Part shown: positions 36,330-46,700 of the stretch, in pieces
Layout: the number at the start of each line of letters is the position of its first letter
How positions within the stretch are numbered: the stretch's first letter is position 1
Assembly (NCBI GenBank): GCA_964036295.1
Contig: OZ038466.1
Coordinates: forward strand, 21,690,597-21,754,596
Direction: 5' to 3'
Source: Plumapathes pennacea
Lineage: Eukaryota > Cnidaria > Anthozoa > Antipatharia > Myriopathidae
Length of the DNA: 64,000 nt
Notes under the pieces: generated by a model
Databases searched by the model: none
Told to the model about the DNA's origin: nothing
The model's input: only the letters and a program-made list of their open reading frames with translations
Translations under genes and position numbers: made by a program

Positions 36330-37568
36330 TCATGTAGTGGTGTTTGTTACACGATCAAGTCCAAGAAAATCCAGCAGCGGACCACAGATTTGCTCAATGA
36401 TTTGCACCCGTTCGACAGGGGACTCATTCCGCCATCTTTCAGCATTTCCCGTGGAATTCCGAACTGAAGAATACGGTTCATTTGACTTTTTCAAAATCAT
36501 TTCTCTACTAGGTTGTGTCATCTTTACGATCCAGTTAGTCAAATTGTCAGGCATGTCAAATCCAGCAAAATCATAGAGTCTTCGGGCGGTTTCGATGGGA
36601 GTTTCAGCAATGTCTTTGTACCTGAGCATAGTGTAGCGTTTACCGAGCCAAGCCTTCATGCGCTCTGCGTGTTTCAGGTTGGACAGGATAGTGTTACATG
36701 TTTCTCTAGTCTCCCCTTGTAGTCGTATGTCGGGATAGTCGTGCATCCATTTTAGCTTTATCCTGGAGTGTATACTTGCTCGCGGATCTCGAACGATATG
36801 GACAATCCTGATGTCATGTTCTGGGTTTTCAACCAAAATTTGAGGGACGAAAACAGACAGCTTTCCACCAGGTACTCGCGTCGGTGACACCTTGACCACA
36901 CTGTGTTTGTACTCCGAGGAACAAACTTTATCTACCAAGTCCGCTTTAACTTTAGGCGAATGGTAAGGACACTGTCTTTTATAGTCAGGACCGTCACTGA
37001 AGTTACAAAAATGGCGAGAGGTGAAAACATTCACTGGAAGAGCAGGACTCCAATCCTGGTTGGCTTGCCTTAGAAATTTCCTCGCTGCAGAAGTTTTGCC
37101 GAAGGTACAAGTCAAAGTCGCACTCACTACGTCCAGCTCACATCTTTCTAAGTCCTCGTCTGGTTCGTAGATTCGCATGTTACGCGTGATCCACAGAGGC
37201 TCGTAAACCAAAAATATCCCAGGATCCTGAGCGAACATGTTACTGACGAAGGTCGTGCCAGAGCGATCGTGTCCCATGATAAATAGGCTCCGACGTTTGG
37301 CTACTGGCGGTGGTGAGTTTGCTGAGCGAGAAGTCCGTTCAATCAAGCGAAGAATTTCTTGATTATTCACTTTAGCTATGCTTTCCATCGCAGCAAGCTT
37401 GACTGTTGAGGCCGTGTCAGTGATACGCAAACCCGAAATTTCCTCACTAAAATGACATCTCCTTCGTTGACTGGTGGACACTAAAAATAACGAAAACAAT
37501 ACGGTGATCACAGAGACAAATGCCATGCAGCAGAGTAGGAATCGCCCGAAAAACCCTAACCCACGCAT
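36330..37568 (-). CDS. Carbohydrate (Gal/GlcNAc-type) 6-O-sulfotransferase-like, copy B
   Basis: Intronless paralogue of copy A in inverted orientation. The open frame extends up to 37655 (441 aa), but the ATG at 37568 gives a 412-residue protein whose first residues (MRGLGFFGRFLLCC) align with copy A, so I prefer it. Domains are as in copy A: signal anchor, 5'-PSB (FIMGHDRSGTTFV), 3'-PB (IVRDPRASIHSR), RYKDIAETP and AERWRNES. In the N-terminal half many residues differ (for example HDRSGTT here, YDRSGTT in A; different stem). From KADLVDKVCSS onward only a handful differ (such as TML versus TIL and TNW versus TSW) and most silent sites also match. Both copies keep complete frames and all visible PAPS-binding motifs, so both are likely functional. 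Confidence 0.83.
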   Translation of the reverse strand: MRGLGFFGRFLLCCMAFVSVITVLFSLFLVSTSQRRRCHFSEEISGLRITDTASTVKLAAMESIAKVNNQEILRLIERTSRSANSPPPVAKRRSLFIMGHDRSGTTFVSNMFAQDPGIFLVYEPLWITRNMRIYEPDEDLERCELDVVSATLTCTFGKTSAARKFLRQANQDWSPALPVNVFTSRHFCNFSDGPDYKRQCPYHSPKVKADLVDKVCSSEYKHSVVKVSPTRVPGGKLSVFVPQILVENPEHDIRIVHIVRDPRASIHSRIKLKWMHDYPDIRLQGETRETCNTILSNLKHAERMKAWLGKRYTMLRYKDIAETPIETARRLYDFAGFDMPDNLTNWIVKMTQPSREMILKKSNEPYSSVRNSTGNAERWRNESPVERVQIIEQICGPLLDFLGLDRVTNTTT

Positions 37569-38170
37569 TCGAACTCTCCTTTTGACCGTTCCCGCCAGAA
37601 TATTGATTTCAACTTTGAATAAACATTTCGCCGAATTAGTCCTTTCAACAACCAATTACAAGACAATGGCTGCATAGATTTCACAAACAAGGCTTACAAA
37701 ATTAAGTTATATTATTATTCCTTTTTGTTGTGAAAAACCGTATTAAAGAAAATTCTGGATTTTTATATTATTTTTTCTTTGGTTATGACTGATGCAGTGG
37801 ATTTTCTGTCTAATCGTTTTGTACATCATCAGTGTCTCAGGCAACTTTAACACTGAGAAACACAGAATACAAAATGCAAACAACAAAAATGGCGGTCGTT
37901 CTGTTAGGCGTATCAAAGCAACGGAAACTACCCAGGAAGCATTTTTAATACAGTTGTTATTGTTAAATCTTATTAATAATAAAATCTAAAGCAGTATTGC
38001 GAGGAAAACAAAAAGAAAAGTAAGTCATATTTACAAATGGTTTCGTTTGAACGAAGTTTCTTGTATTAGAGGCTTCAACTGACGACAAGACAAGGGGCAA
38101 CTTTATTGGACAACCATGCGACTGATTTACATAGGTTTTCCTTTCTCTGATAGTAGTATAAGTGAGAATA

Positions 38171-38731
38171 TAGAGTGATTTCAATAAACCCGTGAAACAG
38201 TTTTTATTAGTGAGGGTGTACTAGTATCTAGTAGAGAGTATTTGTCTATATCTTTGATTCGAAACAAAATGTCGCGATATTGGGAAATTGAATATCCGAA
38301 GTGGCCGCGATCCGACAGCTAGCAAGTGTTAATGTCCGCGTCGATACAAATATATTGAAGGCATATCTACGGAACGTCACTAAAAACATGCGAGTCGACG
38401 ACAACGCAAGGCAATTCTTGTCCTTTCACCGACCAAATGCCAGTAATGCATGCAGGCTCATTAGTTTTGCAAATTACGCGGAAAATGACAATTCTAGGCT
38501 CCTCTCGCACAGCTCAACACGCCAATTAAGTGCCCACACTGTTTCCTAACATTAGGTGGGCAAGAGTCTAGTTTACTGTGAGTTTTGTGTGGGGGTTTTT
38601 GAGAAGAATTTTCGGTGGCAAATAAACATAGTCCATTGCCGTATAGTCTGACATTACTTGGAGTGTGTACGTGTCTCTAATAGTCTCTAATAATCTAGTA
38701 TCTGTTTCACGGGTTTATTGAAATCACTCTA
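38171..38731. mobile_element. TA-flanked non-autonomous DNA transposon with 28-bp terminal inverted repeats
   Basis: GAGTGATTTCAATAAACCCG (continuing to 38200) is mirrored exactly at 38702-38729, and both ends are bordered by TA (38171-38172 and 38730-38731). A TA target duplication with ~28-bp TIRs in a 557-bp body is typical of Tc1/mariner-like MITEs. The interior has only a short frame (38301-38549) with no transposase similarity that I can see, so it is non-autonomous. Confidence 0.85.
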
Positions 38732-41534
38732 GGTTTTCTTAATTTGAAAACACTCACATAAATATTTTACTCTTTCTGTTTTGTGCTTTTGGGGAACAGT
38801 TGTTCAATGACATATTTTCTCCGAGCTCTGCAAGGGTAATAATCACGACGCTAATGCTGTAGTATCGCGCTATTTGGAGACTCCAAGTGGGTCGCCATCT
38901 CAAATTTTAATGTTCATGTATCAGTCAGTCTGGCGTACGACCTCCAGGTGAGGTTGCTGAGCATTTCATTGAAATGAGAATCCATAAGGCACCAATAAAA
39001 GTGATTTTATACAACAAGATGTTGATACAAGGCCAAGCACTTCGACGGACGGCTATAAACGTCCCGGATATTTTGTCACATGAACATTAGCTTTCGAGAT
39101 AGCGACTCGTTTGGAGCTAAACTTAAAAGATCATGCCGGCTTTAATCTAAAGGGAGACACTTCGTTACACTTGATTTGGTCACAAAGAATAAGATCTTTT
39201 TTCAGTAAAGTTGATACCTCAAACTGATATACTGTATATCTATAATCTATAAGGGGTCGGGCAACCTACAAACACCATGCACAGCATAAAAAAGAACACA
39301 GATACAAGGTCTGCAAGTTCAAGATTTTATTGTTCATTCATTATCATGCTAATATTAATGTGACGAGTACAAGTCAATATCATGTCACCTTCCGGTACGA
39401 CTACGTAATTGCTCTATAGCGCTCTATAGTAACCCCTCCTCCTCCCCCATTTAATCATTATTTAAGACTCAGTACAAAGTCACCCTATAGGACTTTTGTG
39501 AAATACCGTAATTGCTCTAATAAGCCAACTCTATAACGACCTCTCCCCTCCATCTTGTCAACTGGGAGCACTCTCTGAGCGGGTCTTGCACCATTGGTCA
39601 ACAAAGAAAGAGGGACAGTGAACGCAATCATCGCCCCATTTAAGTCTCATATAGGGGCACACTGTGGTTGATAAGGGAACGGGACATCTCAATTGACCCA
39701 CAACGCAAGTCTCATGTAGGGAAATACCCAAGTCGGCTCTTCTTGTAAAACTCACATACGGACGTCTCACTGCACTATCATGTATGTATTATACAAAGGA
39801 ACCCCTTTCACCCTTCACGTATAGTGAAATGGCCAAGTTAGGGACCGGGACATCTCCATCACTAAGCTGTCTGTTCTTATAAGACTCATATACGGACGCC
39901 TCGCTGCACACATCATGTATGTTATATACAGAGGAAACCCTTGCACACTTCTAGTGAAAAAAAAAAACTCTTCCGGACCCTTCATGAAAGACTCGACATG
40001 ATGTAAGCTTCACTGGGATTCATTATGGGGAGTTTTGATCTTTATGTTTGTGGAAATAAAGACAACGCGCGCTCTTCTTTTATTACGCCATCCGGCAGCT
40101 CCACTCGCGCGCGTACCAATACACTTTATATTTTCCTTCTCTGCAGTCAAACTAGAAATAAAACTAACAACTCTACATAATCCATCTAACTAGAACCTTG
40201 CCCTGGCAAAGTATTAAACTTCAAACGTCAACCCACGTGTCCTACTGTACATATCGAGTACATTATACAGACTTGAAATTCGCTCTCATATAGAATAGCA
40301 ACCATTACACAATACAACACAAAGTACTCTTTTACGGATACAAATCGTGTTCTGTATCAAAATTAGCGCCGACATCATTTCATGTTGAATTCTTCACTGA
40401 TAAACAGCGCATGAAGTAACTGACTATAAAACTAAAAATGAGTCTTCATTTGTTTATTGGTTTGTTATCTGTCTTTTGCTGTTCGAACTTTGACCTAAAA
40501 ATGACTAAAAATTGAGAACCTAGCTTCTGAATGCTATAACAAACGCATTTCATAATGGCTGATTTACCTTAAACTGATTTTAGAAGTAGAAAAGAACATC
40601 TTCAGTACACGTGGAAGCTACAGTTTTTGCCGTTTATGGCACTATTTGATGCTGGGTTTCATGGCCTTCCATTCCTGTCGCTTGAGTTCTTTTGCTGCAA
40701 CCGGACAGTACCAAGCCACCGCCAAACTTTGAAGTGTCCCGGAGAAAGAAAGACGAGGACCACGTCATGGCATTCAGTGAAAACGCGCACTAGGATATCA
40801 AAACCGTGAAGTACAACTCACAGGGCCAAAGTTGAAGTCTCTCGGAGAACGACAAGGAATACGCCGTGGTATTCAGTGAAGCAGCGCACCAGATTATCAA
40901 AACCGCCAAGTACAGGTACCAAGTGTCTCGGCCGAAGACGAGGAGCAAATGGACGCGCCTTCCACCTCGTGTATTACAAATGCCGTAAACTTGTGAAAAC
41001 TATCGTGACGTCAGCCCCATGGGGGCTCACAGAACCAATCAACTGTCCGAAATATATCAACCGGAATCTTGTGAAATGCAGGCGTTCCGTGACAAAACGG
41101 GTTTGGGAGAATGGACAGCATGTCACACAACCAAAACATACCAGAAGTCACACTGGCATGAAAATATGTTGCTTTTGTTCATAAAAATTTGCAGGGTACA
41201 CATCTTCGTAAAGGTTGAGCTGGGATTTCTGGATCAGGGCAAGGGGATATCTGCGACTACCGTATTTCTAGTTTAGTTCAGATTCCCTTGCCCTGATCCA
41301 GAAAAACCCAGCTTAACCTTTACGAAGATGTGTACCCTGTGAATTTTTATTCACAAAAGCAACATATTTTCATGCCAGTGTGACTTCTGGTATGTTTTGT
41401 TTGTGTGACATGCTGTCCATTCTCCCAAACCCGTTTTTCACGGGAACGTCTACATTTCACAGGATTCCGGTTGATATATTTCGGACAGTTGATTGGTTCT
41501 GTGAGCCCCCATGGGGCTGACGTCACGATAGTTT

Positions 41535-41840
41535 TCACAAGTTTACGGCATTTGTAATACACGAGGTGGAAGGCGCGTCCATTTGCTCCTTGTCTTCGGC
41601 CGAGACACTTGGTACCTGTACTTGGTGGTTTTGGTATTCTGGTGCGCTGCTTCGCTGAATACCACGGCGTATTCCTTGTCGTTCTCTGAGAGATTTCAAA
41701 GTTTGGCCCTGTGAGTTGTACTTCACGGTTTTGATATCCCGGTACGCGTCTTCACTGAATGCCATGACGTGGTCCTCGTCTTTCTTTCTCCGGGACACTT
41801 CAGAGTTTGGCGGTGACTTGGTACTGTCCGGCTGCAGCAA
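41535..41840 (-). pseudogene. Possible old exon in palindrome right arm
   Basis: On the minus strand an acceptor-like CTTTTGCTGCAG precedes a frame beginning PDSTKSPPNSEVSRRKKDED and running about 97 codons to a stop at NAVNL. The left-arm counterpart has lost the acceptor AG (CTGCAACC) and is out of frame. It is compatible with a decayed exon of an element-borne gene, but I do not recognise the protein. Confidence 0.25.
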
Positions 41841-43314
41841 AAGAACTCAAGCGACAGGAATGGAAGGCCATGAAACCCAGCATCAAATAGTGCCATAAAC
41901 GGCAAAAACTGTAGCTTCCACGTGTACTGAAGATGTTCTGCTGTACCTCTAAAATCAGTTTAAGGTAAATCAGTCTTTATGAAATGCGTTTGTTATAGCA
42001 TTCAGAAGCTAGGTTCTCGATTTTTAGTCATTTTTAGGTCAAAGTTCGAACAGCAAAAGACGGATAACAAACCAATAAACAAATGAAGACCCATTTATAG
42101 TTTCATAGTCGGTTACTTTATGCGCTGTTTATCAGTGAAGAATTCAACATGAAATGATGTCGGCGCTATTTTTTTGATACAGAACACGATTTGTATCCGT
42201 AAAAAGTACCTTTTATTATATTGTGTAATGATTGCTATTTATGTGAGAGCGACTTTCAGGTCGGTAGGATGTACTCGATATGTACAGTAGGACACGTGGG
42301 TTGACGTTTGAAGTTTAATACTTTGCCAGGGCAAGGTTCTAGTTAGATGGATTATGTAGAGTTGCTAGTTTTATTTATAGTTTGACTGCAGAGAAGGAAA
42401 AAATAAAGTGTATTGGTACGCGCGCGAGTGGAGCTGCCGGATGGCGTAATAAAAGAAGAGCGCGCGTTGTCTTCATTTCCACAAACATAAAGATCAAAAC
42501 TCCCCATAATGAATCCCAATGAAGCTTACCTCATGTCGAGTCTTTCATGAAGGGTCCGGAAGAGCTTTTATTTAACTTAAAGGGTGAAAGGGTTTCCTCT
42601 GTATGAGACATACATGATGGGTACATTAAGGCGTCCGTATATGAGTCTTACAAGAACAGACGGCTGGAATATTTCCCTACATGAGGCTTGCGTTATGGGT
42701 CAATTGTCCCGTTTCCTTATCAACCACAGTGTGCCCCTATATGAGACTTAAATGGGGCGATGATTGCGTTCACTGTCCCTCTTTTTTTGTTGACCAGTGG
42801 TACAAGACCCGCTTAGAGAGTGCTCCCAGTTGCCAAGAAGGAGGGAAGAGGTTGTTATGAGAGCTGGCTTATTAGAGCAATTACTGTATTTCACAAAAGT
42901 CCTATAGGGTGACTTTGTACTGAGTCTCAAATAATGATTAAATGGAGGAGGAGGAGGGGTTATTATAGAGCGTTATAGAGCAATTACGTAGTCGCACCAG
43001 AAGGTGACATGATATTGGCTTGTACTGGTCACGTTAACATTAGCATGGTAATGAATGAACAATAAAATCTTGAACTTGCAGACCTTGTATCTGTGTTCTT
43101 TTTGCTGCTGTACATGGTGTTTGTAGGTTGCCCGACCCCTTATAGATTATAGATATACAGTATATCAATTTGAGGCATCAATTTCATTGAATAAAACATC
43201 TTATTCTCTGTTACCAAATCAAGTGTAACGAAGTGTTTCCCTAGATTAAAGCAAGATCTTTTAAGTTTAGCTCCAAGCGGGTCGCCATCTCGAAAGCTAA
43301 TGTTCATGTTTCAG

Positions 43315-43497
43315 TCATGGCAAAATATCCGGGACGTTTATAGCCGTCTGTCGAATTGCTTGGCCTTGTATCAACATCTTGTTGTATAAAATTACTTCCA
43401 TCGGTGCTTTATGGTTTCTCATTTTAATGAACTGCTTAGGAACCTCGCCTGGAGGTTGTACGCCAGACTGACTCACATTTCGAGAATGGCGATTCAC
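43315..43497 (-). other. Peptide frame conserved in both palindrome arms
   Basis: This frame contains VSQSGVQPPGEVPKQFIKMR and then KAPMEVILYNKMLIQGQA and INVPDIL. The left arm (about 38915-39089, plus strand) encodes nearly the same peptide (SQSGVRPPGEVAEHFIEMR, KAPIKVILYNKMLIQGQA, INVPDIL), although the nucleotides differ at several positions. It sits in the loop of the nested inverted repeat of each arm. Function is unknown; probably a remnant of an element-encoded protein. Confidence 0.35.
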
Positions 43498-43719
43498 TTG
43501 GAGTCTCCAAATAGCGCGATACTACAGCATTAGCGTCGTGATTATTACTCTCGAGAATAGAGCTCGGGAATAAAAGCAGCAGATTTTATTAAGAACTTTT
43601 TATCGGATTTTAGCGGCCCACCAAACGGCGGACTTTGCTTCGTCTGAGCCCGTGTTGAGACAACTTTGGTCAGCAGTCTTGTTTTGGACGCATGCACAGA
43701 AAGTGCACGTGGAAACAAG

Positions 43720-46700
43720 ATGGCGGACGCGTTTGGTGAAGAGATTTTTGCAGTGTTCGAGGCCGATGATTCGCCTGAAAAGAGTAAAAAGGACATCAAG
43801 AGCAAGAAGGATGTCGACGTGGCTCTGAAGTCAACAGAAAAAGTTATTCCAGGTGAAAAGCGAGAATTTAAACCTGATGTTGTTGACATTGATTTGGACG
43901 ATGTCTCATCGAAGAAGACGAAAGTCGAGGATTCCCAAAGGTTAGTCGGATCTTTTCTAAGTCTTCTGAGGCTACATCAAGTAAGTGAAGCCTTAATTGA
44001 CTATTAATATTCCATTTCTGATGATTGAGGTAGGATTTATTGCTCGAGAGGGCTTGGATAGTGACTGAGCCTTGCTGGAGTTTCAGTGTACAGTGTACGT
44101 CGGTTTCTTTCCGTGTGATCAGATCGCATAGGATCGCTCCGATCATCCGAAAGGAAATGCGGGCGATCCAAGCGATCATTGATCAATGGTTGGTTTTTGT
44201 CCAACATCTCCGCAAGGTCCTGTAATATATTTCAAAGATCTCGTAAGATCAATGAATCAGTCAATAACCTTTATTTATTTATACATGATTTAAAACATTC
44301 AGCGAAACGCTGGTGGAGTCGATCTTGTTTCACGAGAATCTTGGCAAGATGTAATAGGCTCCCATGCCAAAATAGAAGTGTGATCACACGTGTGATCACA
44401 CTTCTGAAGTGTGATTAGAAGTGTGATTTATTAAATCACACATTTTCACTCTTTTAATCACACTTCTAATGTGTGATCACACTTCTGAAGTGTGATTTGT
44501 AAAAAATCTCACTTTGAAAAGTGTGAAATGCAAAGTGTGATAATAGCACAAATCACACTTTGAAATCACACTTTGAAGCAGAATGACTGAGCAGGCACTG
44601 GTGCTAGTCACATCTTGCACATTGACCAATCAGAAGCTCATTGTTGTGGGGCAGCAAAATACGAAGCTTGGTCGGCCATTTTCATTCACTGAGTTGATCG
44701 AGGCAGGACAGAAGAGATGGGTTTTTTTAATAGGCTACACTAGAACGATGGACAGCACTATCACCTATACTGACATAAGCATACCCTCTCAACAGTTTAC
44801 TGGAATCCATTCCACGTGTAACAGTGATCCAAGTGGAGACTATCGAAGCATGTACTCACGAGGTATGATACATACAGTATTTGTGAAGGCCTTTTTAAAA
44901 ACTGTCTGCAGCTTGCCCTGTTTATTCAGTGTAGGTGTGCAATAATTCCTTTCTGTTGATAATCCCTGTTACCTTTTGACTCCTGAGCCACTGTGGTTGG
45001 GAGGGGCCATGCCATCGTGCCCCCAATTCCTACACTTCTGGGTGCTCGCATACCTCCTTTCCCAGTCAAAGAACCCTCTCTCCTGAAATACTGGGAAATC
45101 TCTTTAACAGATATTGTTCAATCAATCTAACTCTTAACCCTTTCACTCTCATTATTTTTGATGACCGCAGGGGGGTTAAAAAATTTTGGAACATAGTTCA
45201 GATTCTCCCAACCATTCAAGAAGAAAATAAATGAGTGATAGTGAGAACTGATACAGTCACTGTAGGATATATAGAGATTACTTCATGGAAAGTGCGCGCG
45301 TACGGTTTTTATTCACGAGTTGTGAAGTATCATAAAACGAGCGAGCGAGGCTTTGCGAGCGAGTGAGTTTTATGATACGAAACAACGAGTGAATAAAAAC
45401 TGTACAAAGCACTTTCCATGATGTTTTCTGTTTATTATATACATACTGAGACATTTATGATGGGACCGGGAAACCCTTTAAAAGTAGTGAAAAATTGTCG
45501 TTCGCAGCTTGTGATTGGACGAACGATTTTTTTCACGTGTGAAAAGCGTTGTTCGCGGCCTCTCATTGGCTAGAACTCATTTGCGTACGAAATTTTACGA
45601 TATGGCTTTTTCGTGAGTATGTCTCAGTATGTATATAATAAACTGTATTAGTATATACCACACAAGTGAATAGTGCTTTTTGTGCGCTCTGATTGGCTCC
45701 TCAATCTTGGAATATCAAGTACTATTCACCTCCCGGTGGCTTCCGGTAAAACAAAATGGCGTGTGAGCCCAATTTCTGCTCATTTTTGTTGGAAATAAAA
45801 TAGCTATTTGGGAGTTGGCTATTAAACTTGTGTGGTATATACTAAAACAATTATTTGCCTCAGTGTTGGTGAATAGCGGTGGATATTTACCTCGCCGAAA
45901 CGGCTCGGTAAATATCCACCGCTATTCACCTCCACTTTGGCGAATAATTGTTAACTGTCTCTCGAGTGAGAAAGTGAGAAGAGAAATTGAAATCAGTTGA
46001 TCACTCCTGGGAGCTGCCAGTGCAATGTTTGCTAATTGTCTGTATATTTGCAATCTGTGTACACTCAAGGTTGCCGTTCCTGAAGGATGTCAGTATACAC
46101 CATTGGTCAAACAGGCAACCAAACCAGCGAAGGTAAGTGTTGTGTCAGTGCATAAAAGCATGATCCATGAGCTTGTTAGCCTATAGTTGTATATATTTTT
46201 TTGTCAGATTTAATCTGTGCTCAAGACAGCAATGCTAACAGTAGTATTACCCGGCCTGCTATGCAGGGGGCCCAAGGGGAATGGAACACTTTCACAAAAA
46301 CTGTTTGATTTCCAATCATACAGTAAAAGAGTCATGGTTGCATAGTGTGGTTCCTTTCTCCTTGGAATCTCTATCTCACAGGACTGGTAAAGAGGAGACA
46401 GCCTACAGTTTCTTCACTCTTCCAGCTCTATTTCAATGAAATACTTGTGAATATAAGAAATACAAGATGGTTACAATCCTGAATACTTGCTTGTGTTTTT
46501 TCTCATCATAGGAATACCCATTCATTCTGGACCCTTTCCAGAAGGAAGCCTTGAAATGTCTGGAGAACAATCAGTCTGTCCTAGTGTCAGCACACACCTC
46601 TGCAGGAAAAACTGTGGTGGCTGAGTGAGTTTCTGTTTTTTTCTGCTTGAGAACTCAATTCATTTAATCATATAATATTATATTTCCCTGTTCATAAAAT

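Larger units (their letters stand above)
38818..43572. repeat. ~4.75-kb imperfect palindrome (arms ~2.4 and ~2.3 kb, spacer ~30 bp)
   Basis: The left arm (about 38818-41252) is repeated in reverse complement as the right arm (about 41281-43572). Anchor pairs include AGTATCGCGCTATTTGGAGA (38861) with its complement at ~43504-43523, and the central GGATCAGGGCAAGG (41231) with CCTTGCCCTGATCC (41286). Arms differ by scattered substitutions and small indels (~145 bp total length difference), so they are not recent. Each arm contains a nested shorter inverted repeat near its outer end (38885-39120; mirror 43265-43505) and internal direct repeats around CTCATATACGGACG (39640-39930; mirror 42590-42760). 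Matching open frames occur in both arms: 40627-40809 (+) with 41723-41905 (-), and 40876-41184 (+) with 41347-41562 (-). No transposase or RT is recognised. It could be a foldback-type element or an inverted duplication of an older element. Confidence 0.9.

Noticed and set aside
36337..36722. Plus-strand frames that look conserved with 34609-35021 (minus)
   Set aside because: They are antisense frames of the two near-identical sulfotransferase genes. Their similarity reflects the coding strand only.
40876..41184. Zinc-finger-like peptide near the palindrome centre (HTRSHTGMKICCFC)
   Set aside because: The cysteine/histidine spacing does not make a C2H2 finger, and the frame is short and within the palindrome. 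Treated as part of the repeat.
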